Shown here one piece after another: positions 1 to 8,627 of a stretch of 64,000 nt of DNA. The position numbers were made by a program, and so were the translations under genes. How positions within the stretch are numbered: the first letter of the stretch is position 1; each line of letters begins with the position of its first letter. Origin of the DNA: Azospirillum brasilense (lineage in GTDB: Bacteria; Pseudomonadota; Alphaproteobacteria; Azospirillales; Azospirillaceae); NCBI RefSeq assembly GCF_008365405.1, contig NZ_QOKV01000001.1:248001-312000 (forward strand). Reading direction: 5' to 3'. A model generated the notes under the pieces. That model was not told the DNA's origin. It ran no database searches and saw only the letters and a program-made list of their open reading frames with translations.

Positions 1-189
1 GGGGCGCAGGCGCTTGCCGCCGGCGGCGATGAGATAGCCGGCAAGTTGCGGGATCATATCGACGGACGAATGCATCCGCTGGACGATGATCTCGTTCACC
101 GCGCTCAGGTCATCGGCCACCAGGGCGGTCAGATCGTCGAGCGGGGTGGACTTCCGCCGTTTCGGCTCGAGGTTGGTCACGACCGCCAA
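1..189 (-). CDS. ispB: Polyprenyl (octaprenyl) diphosphate synthase, N-terminal part only
   Basis: Only about the first 63 codons lie in the window, read leftward off its edge. They end in MIPQLAGYLIAAGGKRLRP, the conserved N-terminal helix and GGKRLRP motif of trans-isoprenyl diphosphate synthases, which make the ubiquinone side chain. UbiA and UbiD genes of the same pathway lie at the other end of the window. I chose a TTG start at 189 because GGAG sits just upstream; a TTG at 201 and a GTG at 180 are in frame. The DDxxD motifs are outside the window, so chain length cannot be judged. Confidence 0.75.
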   Translation of the reverse strand, partial: MAVVTNLEPKRRKSTPLDDLTALVADDLSAVNEIIVQRMHSSVDMIPQLAGYLIAAGGKRLRP

Positions 190-299
190 GGTCGACTCCA
201 ATGATGATTGACGTGACGAATTCCGGCAGGGAGCATAACGGCATAGCCTCTTCGGTCAAGTCCGCAAGGCGAATAAGGGCACAGAACAGCCGGGATTTC

Positions 300-515
300 A
301 TGAAGGAACTTCTGCGCACCACCGATCCGGTCCGTCTGAGCTGGCTTCTCGCCCTGCTGGCCGACGCGGGAATCGAGGGGATCGTGCTGGACACCCACAC
401 CAGCATCCTGGAGGGCTCCATCGGCGCCATCCCCCGCCGGCTGATGGTGGCGGAGGAGGACTATGCCGCTGCCTGCCGCCTGCTGCGCGACGCCGGGGAG
501 GAACTGGGGGCGTAA
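300..515 (+). CDS. DUF2007-family small protein
   Basis: 71 aa. The pattern of an N-terminal segment ELLRTTDPVRLSWLLALL followed by AGIEGIVLDTHTS and MVAEEDYAAACRLLRDAG matches DUF2007, small cytosolic proteins with a ferredoxin-like fold sometimes called putative signal-transducing proteins. The domain fills the whole chain. Divergent from the polyprenyl synthetase, which is a common alphaproteobacterial arrangement. An upstream in-frame ATG at 201 would add 33 unrelated residues; the ATG at 300 gives the usual family length. Function unknown. Confidence 0.8.
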   Translation: MKELLRTTDPVRLSWLLALLADAGIEGIVLDTHTSILEGSIGAIPRRLMVAEEDYAAACRLLRDAGEELGA

Positions 516-609
516 GGGAGGGCGCGCCTCGTCGCCTTGTGGCCAAACGCCACGCAGGCACCGCGCCATGGGGCACGGTGCCTGCGTGGAGAGCAGGACG
601 TGATGTTTG

Positions 610-1731
610 TCAGGTGGCCTGCGCGTCGGTCGTCTTTGCCTTGCCGGCGCTCGCCTTGAGAGCGTCAAGCAGCCCGTTGACCAGGGCATCGCGGGTGCTG
701 GCCCCTTCGCCTTGCGAACCGCCCAGTCCGCCGCTCGCCAGTCCGCCGATGCCACCCGACTTCTGGGCGCTCGTTGCGAGAGCCGATTGCAGCATGGACA
801 ATGCCGCCTGCGCGTTTCCGGCATCGTTCTTGGGTTTGGCGCTGTCCGCCTTTGCGCTTTCGGGTTTTGCGCTTTCGGCGTTCTGGGGCTGCAACGCACT
901 CATCGCGGCCGTGGCCGTGGCCGGAGCGGCGGGGGGTGCCGCTTCCGGTGCTGCCGCTTTGGCTTTCGGCCCCAAACCTGGGACATCGGCAGCCTGAGCG
1001 TACTTGACGAAGGCGTCCTTGAAGACGGTTTGGTTGAAACCGAGTTCCCCCAGCTTCATCATGGCGTTGTAGCCTTCCTCCGACCCGATGCCCTCGCTCG
1101 TGGAGTCGCCACTGGCCTGCTGCTGCGTCAGAAACTCACCCTCCTTCCGCTTCAAGACGGCGGCGGCGGCGTTTCCGAACAGTTCGGTGAAGCCCGGTTC
1201 GCCGGTGTCCTTGAACGCATCGGAGGCTGCAAAGGCGGAGGTAGCCTCCTTCAACTGGTCTCTCAATTGATCGTGGCTGATTTCGCCGTTCGCATAGGCG
1301 TTGTGCGCGGCCTTGCGTCCCTCGGCGACTTGGCCGATGACCTTGTACGCCTCCTTCGGGTCGGGATGCTTCGCATAGGCGTTCTGGAAGGCTTGGTTCT
1401 CGGCTGACGTGTTCGGCGTTTCCTCAACGTATCGGTTGAACGTCGCGTATTCCGCAAGTTGCTGCAGGCCGCGCGCGACGTCGTCGGTGCTTGCCTTTCC
1501 CGAGGAGACGAACTCGTCAAGCATGGTCCGTGCCTTCGGGTCGAGATGCTTGAAAATCTCGGCCGTCTTTCCGGTCAGCGCTTGGCCCAGTTTGCTCATG
1601 GACAGGCTGTCGACGGTTTGTCCCGCCGTCTTAGCGCTTCCCGATGCGACCGGAGCGGACGAGACGGGTTTCCAATGTTCGGTGGTGACATACGTGGGTG
1701 TCTGTATAGAACCGCTCCCAATCACAGGCAT
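610..1731 (-). CDS. Uncharacterised protein, paralogue of the 536-aa protein at 50677-52287
   Basis: 373 aa with no recognised domain and no signal peptide or membrane segment. Two blocks align collinearly with the protein at 50677: residues 52-103 (LDPKARTMLDEFVSSGKAS against GSKGRAMLEDFVKSGKMT) and residues 218-256 (KLGELGF...KYAQAADVPGLG against KLMYDLGF...QYAADVNIPGIG). A WKP motif near residue 20 is also shared. The C-terminal third is Ala/Pro/Lys-rich with SAKPESAKADSAKPK repeats, then a Gly-rich stretch, and looks disordered. It is divergent from an RTX protein across an AT-rich gap. Function unknown; the alanine- and lysine-rich helices suggest a soluble helical protein. Confidence 0.8.
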   Translation of the reverse strand: MPVIGSGSIQTPTYVTTEHWKPVSSAPVASGSAKTAGQTVDSLSMSKLGQALTGKTAEIFKHLDPKARTMLDEFVSSGKASTDDVARGLQQLAEYATFNRYVEETPNTSAENQAFQNAYAKHPDPKEAYKVIGQVAEGRKAAHNAYANGEISHDQLRDQLKEATSAFAASDAFKDTGEPGFTELFGNAAAAVLKRKEGEFLTQQQASGDSTSEGIGSEEGYNAMMKLGELGFNQTVFKDAFVKYAQAADVPGLGPKAKAAAPEAAPPAAPATATAAMSALQPQNAESAKPESAKADSAKPKNDAGNAQAALSMLQSALATSAQKSGGIGGLASGGLGGSQGEGASTRDALVNGLLDALKASAGKAKTTDAQAT

Positions 1732-2071
1732 GGCACCCTCCTCGCGAGCATCTGTTTCATTGAAAGCATCCTATAAGAGATTTTCAACATTCGCAAGAGC
1801 TCACGGAAAGGCGTGCGAAGCATTTGCGGCTTGTCTCCATAGATTTCCTCCAAAAAACATCCTAGGTTTCCGCATCGCGGTCGAATTTATGGAGATTTTA
1901 ATTAGTTAGAAAACTAACTAATTAATAGTATTGCAGATGATATGAATGGACACATAAATATTTATGCGGGTATGCCGTGTCAACTTGACGCATTCAGTGC
2001 CGTTTGTCTTGTATGAAAATTTGTTTACCTCACATCGTGGGAAAAAATTTACAATAATTGGGGTGTCAAAT
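1732..2071. promoter_or_regulatory. AT-rich divergent intergenic region upstream of the RTX gene
   Basis: 340 bp between two divergent genes, much richer in A+T than the surroundings, especially 1860-2060. It holds a perfect 12-bp inverted repeat described separately. Both divergent promoters must lie here. No other gene seen. Confidence 0.6.
1898..1925. promoter_or_regulatory. Perfect 12-bp inverted repeat, operator-like
   Basis: TTAATTAGTTAG and CTAACTAATTAA flank a central AAAA. All 12 pairs match. The repeat lies 147 bp before the RTX start codon and 167 bp before the opposite gene. A+T-rich symmetric sites of this size are typical of dimeric regulators (TetR, MarR classes). It has no U-run, so a terminator is unlikely. 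The regulator is unknown. Confidence 0.55.
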
Positions 2072-2776
2072 ATGGCCACGTACTATGGGGACAGCGGAAA
2101 CAATTACATTGGCCCTTACTCCGGGCCGAACATCATATTCGGGGGTGCCGGCAACGATACCTTGGAAGGGTTCACCGACCACGATCGCCTCGACGGCGAA
2201 GATGGGAATGACGTGCTGCTTGGCTGGTTCGGAAACGATTCTCTTTACGGGGGGAATGGCTCCGACACGCTGTATGGCGAGGACAACAACGATCTCCTCT
2301 CCGGTGGAGAGGGTAACGATTACTTGTTGGGCGGAAACAACAACGACACCCTGTACGGCAACGCCGGCAATGATGTGCTTTGGGGTGATGACAACGACCT
2401 CCATTCCGGGTCCGACGTGCTGGCGGGCGGGACCGGTGACGACACTCTGTTCGGTGGCGGCGAGAGCGATTTCTATATCTTTACGTTCTACAGCGATGGA
2501 AGGGACTATATTTACGACTCCAGCGACAGCTATGACGAGCTGTACATCAACGGTGTGTCGAATCTGAGCGGCCTTCAATTCTTCAGGGCCACGGCCTTCG
2601 GGTCATCGAATGACTATAACGACCTGGTCATTCGGCGCGCTGGGGATACGGCGATGTCGGAATACATCGTCGTCGACGATTACTGGAGCGGCAGCGCGGC
2701 CGGAGCGGGGCGGATCGAGTATCTAACCGTCAATGGATCGAATTACTGGTTCAACGATGTGACGTCCTCGCTATAA
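2072..2776 (+). CDS. Small RTX (hemolysin-type calcium-binding repeat) protein
   Basis: 234 aa, acidic. Residues about 23-145 are a run of nine or ten GGxGxDxL-type nonapeptides (GGAGNDTLEG, GGEGNDYLLGG, GGTGDDTLFGG), which fold as a calcium-loaded beta roll. The C-terminal 90 residues carry the FxF and [LIV]xVNG patterns seen after RTX blocks in type I secretion substrates. No Sec signal peptide, as expected for type I export. No ABC transporter, membrane-fusion protein or TolC gene is adjacent. There is no enzymatic domain, so a surface or biofilm role is only inference. I used the ATG at 2072 because it starts directly at the RTX-type sequence; an in-frame ATG at 1964 adds unrelated residues. 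Confidence 0.85.
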   Translation: MATYYGDSGNNYIGPYSGPNIIFGGAGNDTLEGFTDHDRLDGEDGNDVLLGWFGNDSLYGGNGSDTLYGEDNNDLLSGGEGNDYLLGGNNNDTLYGNAGNDVLWGDDNDLHSGSDVLAGGTGDDTLFGGGESDFYIFTFYSDGRDYIYDSSDSYDELYINGVSNLSGLQFFRATAFGSSNDYNDLVIRRAGDTAMSEYIVVDDYWSGSAAGAGRIEYLTVNGSNYWFNDVTSSL

Positions 2777-2792
2777 CGATCGCGGAAACAGA

Positions 2793-2826
2793 CGATTGGA
2801 GCCGGGTGTCGGCACGGCTCCAATCG
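2793..2826 (+). terminator. Hairpin after the RTX gene
   Basis: Arms CGATTGGAGCCG (2793-2804) and CGGCTCCAATCG (2815-2826) pair perfectly over 12 bp around a 10-nt loop, 16 nt after the RTX stop. There is no T-run, so it may stabilise the mRNA end or act as a weak terminator. Confidence 0.5.
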
Positions 2827-2937
2827 CGTCGATCCGCCGGAACGCACCGGAGGGGCGCCGGGGAGGCTTCCGGGCGAGCGGCGGCTCGGCGCAAGGCGAA
2901 CCTGTGATCCTGATAAGAATTCCTTTGTGAATATCGT

Positions 2938-2963
2938 CGTGTCTCTGTGTCTTTGTGGTTCAA
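2938..2963 (+). repeat. Widespread intergenic 'gtgtctctgtgtctttgtgg' element
   Basis: The 26 bases just before the methyltransferase gene match a sequence I recall from intergenic regions of many unrelated bacteria, where it often yields spurious NHKDTKTRR-like peptides on the reverse strand. Here the reverse strand reads NHKDTETRR. The identification is from memory. Confidence 0.4.
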
Positions 2964-2984
2964 CCTCCCTCGCTTATCCGCCGC

Positions 2985-3722
2985 ATGACCGAACCCATCG
3001 ACACCCTTCTGGACGGCCGCGTCCGCCTGCACCAGCCGCAAGCCGGCTACCGCGCCGCCATCGACCCGGTGCTGCTCGCCGCCTTCACCGCCGCCGGGGC
3101 GGGGGAGCGGGTGCTGGACGTCGGCACCGGCACCGGGGCGGCGGCGCTGTGCCTCGCCGCCCGTGTGCCGGGCGTCATGGTCGTCGGTCTGGAGAAGCGG
3201 GCGGAGGCGGCGGACTTCGCCCGGCGCAACGCCGCCCTCAATGGGCTGGATGGCCGGGTGGGCGTCCTTGAGGGCGACCTGCTGGCCCCGCCGCCGGAGC
3301 TGGTTTCCGGAACCTTCGACCGGGTGATGATGAACCCGCCCTACCTGCGCGCCGGGGCGGCCAGCGTGCCGCCCGATCCCTGGAAGGCCGCCGCGAACGT
3401 GGAGGGGGAGGCGGGGCTGACCGAATGGGTGCGCTTCGCCGCCGCGATGCTGAAGCCGCGCGGCACGCTGACCATGGTCCACCGCGCCGACCGGGTGGAC
3501 GAGATCCTGGCCGCGCTGCACGGCGCCCGATTCGGCTCCCTACAGTTGATTCCGCTCTGGCCGAAGGCGGGGGAGGAGGCGCGGCGCCTCCTGCTGGCGG
3601 CGCGGAAGGGGGGGCGTTCGCCGGCGCGATTCACCGCCGGTCTGGTGCTGCACGGCCCCGATGGCGCCTACAGCGCGCGGGCGCAAAGGATTCTGCGCGA
3701 CATGGAACCGCTGATCGCTTAA
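2985..3722 (+). CDS. SAM-dependent N6-adenine methyltransferase, TrmN6/YfiC-like
   Basis: 245 aa. Residues about 40-130 carry a Rossmann methyltransferase fold with motif I VLDVGTGTGAAALCLA and the catalytic motif NPPY, here MMNPPYL, typical of N6-adenine and N5-glutamine methyltransferases. The N-terminal LLDGRVRLHQPQAGYRAAIDPVLLAAF is the signature of the tRNA1(Val) A37 methyltransferase group (TrmN6). It is the first of two closely spaced co-directional genes before the S49 peptidase. The ATG at 2985 was preferred to a GTG at 2955 because the family starts with LLDGR. The target is inferred from the family. Confidence 0.85.
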   Translation: MTEPIDTLLDGRVRLHQPQAGYRAAIDPVLLAAFTAAGAGERVLDVGTGTGAAALCLAARVPGVMVVGLEKRAEAADFARRNAALNGLDGRVGVLEGDLLAPPPELVSGTFDRVMMNPPYLRAGAASVPPDPWKAAANVEGEAGLTEWVRFAAAMLKPRGTLTMVHRADRVDEILAALHGARFGSLQLIPLWPKAGEEARRLLLAARKGGRSPARFTAGLVLHGPDGAYSARAQRILRDMEPLIA

Positions 3723-3767
3723 GCCAACGCTTTCAATCCAGCCTCAGCGCCACCATTTCAACCGGCG

Positions 3768-4658
3768 ATGAACATGACCAAGCTGCTCGCCAAACTCCCG
3801 TTCGGCCCCTGGCGCGACGCCGGGCCGATCGTGTCCGTCCTCCGCCTGTCCGGTGTCATCGGCCAGGCCGGAGCCTTCCGCCAGGGTCTGACCATGTCCA
3901 ACATGGCCGGGCTGATCGAACGCGCCTTCGCGCCGAAGACGCAGGCTGCGGTGGCGCTGGTCGTCAACTCGCCGGGCGGGTCGCCCGTCCAGTCGGCGCT
4001 GATCGCCAAGCGCATCCGCGATCTCGCCACCGAGAAGAAGGTACCGGTCTTCGCCTTCTGCGAGGACGCGGCGGCGTCCGGCGGCTATTGGCTGGCCTGT
4101 GCGGCGGACGAGATCTGGGCGGACGAGAGCAGCATCCTTGGCTCCATCGGCGTGGTGTCCGCCGGCTTCGGCGCGCACGAGTTCATCGAGCGCTACGGCA
4201 TCGAGCGGCGGCTCTACACCGCGGGCGACAAGAAGGTGATCCTCGACCCCTTCTCGCCGGAGCGGGAGGACGGGGTGGCCCATCTGAAGGCGATCCAGGC
4301 GGAGATCCACGACGCCTTCAAGGCGATGGTGCGCGACCGCCGCGGCGCCCGCCTGTCCGGGCCGGAGGAGGAGCTGTTCTCCGGCGCCTTCTGGGCGGGG
4401 CGGCGCGCGCTGGAACTGGGGCTGATCGACGGCATCGGCGACCTGCGCAGCGTGCTGCGCGGCCGCTTCGGCGAGAAGGTCCGGCTGCGCGTGGTGCAGG
4501 AGGACCGGCGCTGGTTCCGCCGCATGGGCTTCCGCGTGGATGCGCCAGCGGGCGGAAGTTTGGGCGGGAACCCGCTGGACCGGCTCGCGGCGGACCTCCC
4601 CGCGGCGGCGCTGTCCGCCGTCGAGGAGCGTGCCCTGTGGTCGCGCTACGGTCTTTGA
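3768..4658 (+). CDS. S49-family serine protease (SppA/SohB-like)
   Basis: 296 aa. A ClpP/crotonase-like fold with the S49 nucleophile region DAAASGGYWLACAADEIWA and the downstream lysine in YTAGDKKVILDPF, which together form the Ser-Lys dyad. Family members cleave signal peptides left in the inner membrane or degrade membrane proteins. This copy lacks an obvious N-terminal membrane anchor, so it may be peripheral or cytosolic. It follows the methyltransferase gene by 45 bp. Minor start ambiguity: ATG at 3768 or 3774. Confidence 0.9.
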   Translation: MNMTKLLAKLPFGPWRDAGPIVSVLRLSGVIGQAGAFRQGLTMSNMAGLIERAFAPKTQAAVALVVNSPGGSPVQSALIAKRIRDLATEKKVPVFAFCEDAAASGGYWLACAADEIWADESSILGSIGVVSAGFGAHEFIERYGIERRLYTAGDKKVILDPFSPEREDGVAHLKAIQAEIHDAFKAMVRDRRGARLSGPEEELFSGAFWAGRRALELGLIDGIGDLRSVLRGRFGEKVRLRVVQEDRRWFRRMGFRVDAPAGGSLGGNPLDRLAADLPAAALSAVEERALWSRYGL

Positions 4659-4673
4659 GCCGGAAGCCGGGCG

Positions 4674-4901
4674 TTACTGGGTGACTTCGCGCAAACGCTC
4701 CGACGGGGGCGGGACCGGCGCGCCGGTGCGGCGGGCGTTCTCAATCCAGGCGGCGATGGCGTCGAGCGCCGCCGTGCTGGCGTCGGCGGGGGTGGCGCCG
4801 CCCGCGGTGCAGCCCGGCAGGTCGGGCACCTCGGCCACATAGCCGACACCCTGTTCCGGGGGCAGGGGGCGGACGATGACCGGATAGGCGCTGGCGTTCA
4901 T
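4674..4901 (-). CDS. HicB-type antitoxin-like protein, solitary
   Basis: 75 aa. YPVIVRPLPPEQGVGYVAEVPDLPGCTA is the HicB partial RNase H fold, and a second part, ADASTAALDAIAAWIENARRTG, is the usual helix. A GAGGAG ribosome site lies 13 nt before the ATG. HicB normally neutralises the HicA mRNA interferase; no HicA-sized reading frame flanks it, and there is no C-terminal DNA-binding extension. It converges on the S49 gene with a gap of 15 bp. Confidence 0.85.
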   Translation of the reverse strand: MNASAYPVIVRPLPPEQGVGYVAEVPDLPGCTAGGATPADASTAALDAIAAWIENARRTGAPVPPPSERLREVTQ

Positions 4902-5094
4902 GACGTTGCGTCTCCTCTGCGCACGGTTTTCACCCATTAGGTGCCGCTTCCGCTGCGGACGACAAGGATTCTTTGCGCTGGACGGGCGCTTCTTTCGAAG
5001 TTCGATCCATTTTCGGTGGGTCAGCCGTTCGAGGTGCGTTTGGGGTGAAGGCCGCTCTTGACCGGGCGGCCCCGCACCCCCTAATCCTCCTCCC

Positions 5095-5364
5095 ATGTTC
5101 AGTCTGTCCAAGATCCTGTTCCTGATCCTGGTGATCGGCGCCGTGTGGTTCGGCTGGCGCTGGTACAACCGCGTCGGCGCGGTCGGCCGGGAGCGCCTGC
5201 GCGAGCGGGAGCGTCGCGGCTCCGGAAAGCCCACCTCCACCAGCGGCGGCGGCTCGCCCCAGGTGGCCGCGGAGGACATGGAGAAATGCCCGGAATGCGG
5301 CGCCTACGTCGCCCCGCGCTCCGCCGTGGCCTGCGGCCGGCCGGTCTGTCCCTACGGTCGTTGA
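5095..5364 (+). CDS. Small membrane protein with C-terminal zinc-ribbon-like cysteines (PP0621-like)
   Basis: 89 aa. Residues 6-22 form one transmembrane helix (KILFLILVIGAVWFGWRWY), followed by an Arg/Glu-rich linker and cysteines at 65, 68, 80 and 85 (CPEC...CGRPVC), which could bind a metal. The architecture resembles the PP0621 family. It sits before glyQ, a position I recall from other alphaproteobacteria. No Shine-Dalgarno is visible before the ATG. Function unknown. Confidence 0.7.
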   Translation: MFSLSKILFLILVIGAVWFGWRWYNRVGAVGRERLRERERRGSGKPTSTSGGGSPQVAAEDMEKCPECGAYVAPRSAVACGRPVCPYGR

Positions 5365-5467
5365 ACCTTAAACGCAGGGGGGCGGCTGATTGGCGGGCGC
5401 TTGATTCCGGGGGTACCGCCGCGTATCGTGCGGCGCGTTTTTCCACACCAATCATAAGTGACCGCCG

Positions 5468-6355
5468 ATGGCCTCCCCGAGCGGGTCTTCCCAAGACAGC
5501 CGCGGCCTGTCCTTTCAGGCCCTGATCCTCAAGCTCCACCAGTTCTGGTCGGAGCAGGGCTGCGTGATCCTCCAGCCCTACGACATGGAGGTGGGTGCGG
5601 GCACCTTCCACCCGGCGACGACGCTGCGCGCGCTTGGCCCGCAGCCGTGGAAGGCGGCCTATGTGCAGCCCTCGCGCCGCCCGAAGGACGGCCGCTACGG
5701 CGAGAACCCGAACCGGCTCCAGCACTACTACCAGTATCAGGTGATCCTGAAGCCCTCGCCGGCCAACCCGCAGGAGCTTTACCTGGAAAGCCTGAAGGTG
5801 CTGGGCATCGACCCGTCGCTGCACGACATCCGATTCGTCGAGGACGACTGGGAAAGCCCGACGCTGGGCGCCTGGGGCCTCGGCTGGGAGGTCTGGTGCG
5901 ACGGCATGGAGGTCACCCAGTACACCTATTTCCAGCAGGTCGGCGGCATCGAGTGCGACCCGGTCGCGGTCGAGCTGACCTACGGGCTGGAGCGTCTGGC
6001 CATGTATGTGCAGGGCGTGGAGAACGTCTACGACCTGGACTTCAATGGGCAGGGCGTGAAGTACGGCGACGTGTTCAAGCGCGCCGAGGTCGAATATTCG
6101 GCCCACAACTTCGAGCACGCCAACACCGACATGCTGCTCCAGCATTTCAAGGACGCCGAGGCGGAGTGCCAGTCGCTGATCGCCAGGGGCGTCGCGCTGC
6201 CGGCCTACGACCAGTGCATCAAGGCGTCGCACCTCTTCAACCTGCTGGACGCGCGCGGCGTCATCAGCGTCGTGGAGCGCGCCGCCTACATCGGCCGCGT
6301 GCGCGCGCTGGCGAAAGCCTGCTGCGAGGCGTGGACCGCCGGGGGGGCCAAGTAA
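5468..6355 (+). CDS. glyQ: Glycyl-tRNA synthetase alpha subunit
   Basis: 295 aa, the family's normal length. It starts its core with [38 protein letters not shown] and contains [19 protein letters not shown] and [14 protein letters not shown], hallmarks of bacterial GlyRS alpha. It forms the catalytic alpha2beta2 enzyme with GlyS, encoded 1 bp downstream, and charges tRNA-Gly with glycine in the cytosol. Start at the ATG at 5468. Confidence 0.98.
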   Translation: MASPSGSSQDSRGLSFQALILKLHQFWSEQGCVILQPYDMEVGAGTFHPATTLRALGPQPWKAAYVQPSRRPKDGRYGENPNRLQHYYQYQVILKPSPANPQELYLESLKVLGIDPSLHDIRFVEDDWESPTLGAWGLGWEVWCDGMEVTQYTYFQQVGGIECDPVAVELTYGLERLAMYVQGVENVYDLDFNGQGVKYGDVFKRAEVEYSAHNFEHANTDMLLQHFKDAEAECQSLIARGVALPAYDQCIKASHLFNLLDARGVISVVERAAYIGRVRALAKACCEAWTAGGAK

Positions 6356-6356
6356 C

Positions 6357-8456
6357 ATGTCGGTCAACATGCCCGAACTTCTGATCGAGTTCTTCTCCGA
6401 GGAAATTCCGGCCCGCATGCAGGCGCGCGCGGCGGACGACCTCAAGCGCCTCGTCACCGAGAAGCTGGCCGCCAACGGCCTGACCTTCGCGTCGGCCGAG
6501 GCCCATTCCACCCCCCGCCGCCTCGCGCTGGTGATCGACGGCCTGCCCGAGCGCACCGCCGACGTCCGCGAGGAAAAGAAGGGGCCGCGCGTCGGCTCGC
6601 CCGAGCAGGCGGTCGCCGGCTTCCTGAAGTCCGCCGGCCTGACCAGCCTGGACCAGTGCGAGCAGCGCGACACCGGAAAGGGCGTCTTCTACTTCGCCGT
6701 GGCGGAGAAGAAGGGCCGCGCCACCGCGGAGGTGCTGGCCGAGATCATCCCGGCGGTCATGGGCGACTTCCCCTGGCCGAAGTCGATGCGCTGGGGCACC
6801 GGCACGGTGCGCTGGGTGCGCCCGCTGCATTCGATCATCGCGCTGTTCGGCGGCGCGGTGCTGGAGGGCTCGTTCGACCTGGGCGGCGCGCAGGGCAAGC
6901 TGGCCTTCGGCAACAGCACCCGCGGCCACCGCTTCCTGTCGCCGGACGCCTTCACGGTCACCGACTTCGCCGACTACAAGGCCAAGCTGCGCGACGCCCA
7001 CGTCGTGCTGGACCGCGCCGAGCGCAAGGCCAAGATCAAGGCCGACGCCGAGGCGCTCGCCGCGCGGGAGGGCCTGACCCTCTCCCCCGACGACGGGCTG
7101 CTGGAGGAGGTCGCCGGCCTCGTCGAATGGCCGGTCGCCCTGGTCGGCACCATCGACGAAAAGTTCATGGACGTGCCGTCGGAGGTTCTCATCACCTCCA
7201 TGCGCACGCACCAGAAGTATTTCGCCCTGCTGGACAAGGCCGGGAAGATGGCCCCGCGCTTCGTCGTGGTCGCCAACACGGTGACGGCGGACGCTGGCCG
7301 GGCCATCGTCGCCGGCAACGAGCGCGTTCTGCGTGCCCGTCTGTCCGACGCCAAGTTCTTCTGGGACCAGGACCGCAAGACGAAGCTGGAAGAGCGCGTG
7401 TCCAAGCTGGGCGCCATCACCTTCCACGCCAAGCTCGGCACGGTGGCGGAGAAGGTCACGCGCGTCCAGGTCCTGGCCGCCGAGATCGCCCGCGCCATCG
7501 GCGCCGACGCGGACGCGGCGACCCGCGCCGCCCTGCTGTCCAAGGCGGACCTCGTGACCGAGGTGGTCGGCGAGTTCCCCGAGGTCCAGGGCATCATGGG
7601 CCGCTACTACGCGCTGGGCGAAGGCGAGAACCCGGCGGTCGCCGAGGCCATCGCCGAGCATTACAAGCCGCTTGGGCCGTCCGACTCCTGCCCGACCGCC
7701 CCGGTGTCGGTCGCCGTGGCGCTGGGCGACAAGCTCGACACGCTGGTTGGCTTCTTCGCCATTGACGAGAAGCCCACGGGATCGAAGGACCCCTACGCAC
7801 TGCGGCGTGCGGCGCTGGGCATCATCCGGCTGATCCTGGAGAACGGGCTGCGGCTGAACCTGACGCAGCTCTTCAAGGCGGCGCACGGCGCCTACACGGT
7901 CGGCGGTTTCGCCGCCGCCGATGGGGTCGCCACCGACCTGATGGCCTTCTTCGCCGACCGCCTGAAAGTCACGCTGCGCGACCAGGGCGTGCGGCACGAT
8001 CTGGTGGACGCGGTGTTCGCGCTCGGCGGCGAGGACGACCTCGTCCGCCTTCTGGCCCGCGTGAAGGCGCTCCAGGCCTTCGTCGGGTCGGAGGAGGGGG
8101 CGAACCTGCTCGCCGCCTACAAGCGCGCCAGCAACATCGTCCGCATCGAGGAGAAGAAGGACGGCAAGGCCTACGACCAGCCGGTCGATCCGGCCCTGCT
8201 GACGCTGGTGGAGGAAAAGGACCTCTACGGCGCCCTGTCCGGCGCTGGGGAGACGGCCAAGCCGTTGCTGGCCAAGGAGGACTTCACCGGCACCATGGCG
8301 GCGCTGGCCCGTCTGCGCGGCCCGGTGGACGCCTTCTTCGACAAGGTGACGGTGAACGCCGAGCAGGCCGACCTGCGCGCCAACCGCCTGCGCCTGCTCA
8401 GCCAGATCCGGGCGACGCTGAACGCGGTGGCGGATTTCTCGCGCATCGAGGGGTGA
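6357..8456 (+). CDS. glyS: Glycyl-tRNA synthetase beta subunit
   Basis: 699 aa. The N-terminus [22 protein letters not shown] and the motif [27 protein letters not shown] are diagnostic of GlyS, and the C-terminal third is the HD-like plus anticodon-binding region ending [11 protein letters not shown]. It is translated immediately after glyQ (ATG at 6357, one base after the glyQ stop), so translation is probably coupled. Complete, no anomalies. Confidence 0.98.
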   Translation: MSVNMPELLIEFFSEEIPARMQARAADDLKRLVTEKLAANGLTFASAEAHSTPRRLALVIDGLPERTADVREEKKGPRVGSPEQAVAGFLKSAGLTSLDQCEQRDTGKGVFYFAVAEKKGRATAEVLAEIIPAVMGDFPWPKSMRWGTGTVRWVRPLHSIIALFGGAVLEGSFDLGGAQGKLAFGNSTRGHRFLSPDAFTVTDFADYKAKLRDAHVVLDRAERKAKIKADAEALAAREGLTLSPDDGLLEEVAGLVEWPVALVGTIDEKFMDVPSEVLITSMRTHQKYFALLDKAGKMAPRFVVVANTVTADAGRAIVAGNERVLRARLSDAKFFWDQDRKTKLEERVSKLGAITFHAKLGTVAEKVTRVQVLAAEIARAIGADADAATRAALLSKADLVTEVVGEFPEVQGIMGRYYALGEGENPAVAEAIAEHYKPLGPSDSCPTAPVSVAVALGDKLDTLVGFFAIDEKPTGSKDPYALRRAALGIIRLILENGLRLNLTQLFKAAHGAYTVGGFAAADGVATDLMAFFADRLKVTLRDQGVRHDLVDAVFALGGEDDLVRLLARVKALQAFVGSEEGANLLAAYKRASNIVRIEEKKDGKAYDQPVDPALLTLVEEKDLYGALSGAGETAKPLLAKEDFTGTMAALARLRGPVDAFFDKVTVNAEQADLRANRLRLLSQIRATLNAVADFSRIEG

Positions 8457-8475
8457 TGGGGCAGGGGGTGCTGTT

Positions 8476-8595
8476 GCGGTGCCCCCACCCTCCCACGCTG
8501 GCGCGTGGGTCCCTCCCTCCCCCGCTTCGCGGGAGAGGGGAGATTGGCAAAGTCCCCTCCCTCGCCGCAGGCGGGGGAGGGTTAGGGAGGGGGCC
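8476..8595. repeat. GC-rich intergenic repeat with nested hairpins
   Basis: Noncoding stretch after glyS with short hairpins CCCACGCTGGCGCGTGGG and CCCCGCTTCGCGGG and the phrase CCCTCCCTCGCCGCAGGCGG followed by GGAGGGTTAGGGAGGG. This style matches dispersed extragenic repeats seen in many copies in high-GC alphaproteobacterial genomes. Only one copy is in this window, so repeat status is inferred. Confidence 0.45.
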
Positions 8596-8627
8596 CAGTG
8601 CAACCACTCCCCACCCACCCAACAAAA

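Noticed and set aside
2066..2578. A 170-codon leftward open frame over the RTX repeats
   Set aside because: The repetitive Val/Ile-rich translation mirrors the RTX repeat, so it is a shadow.
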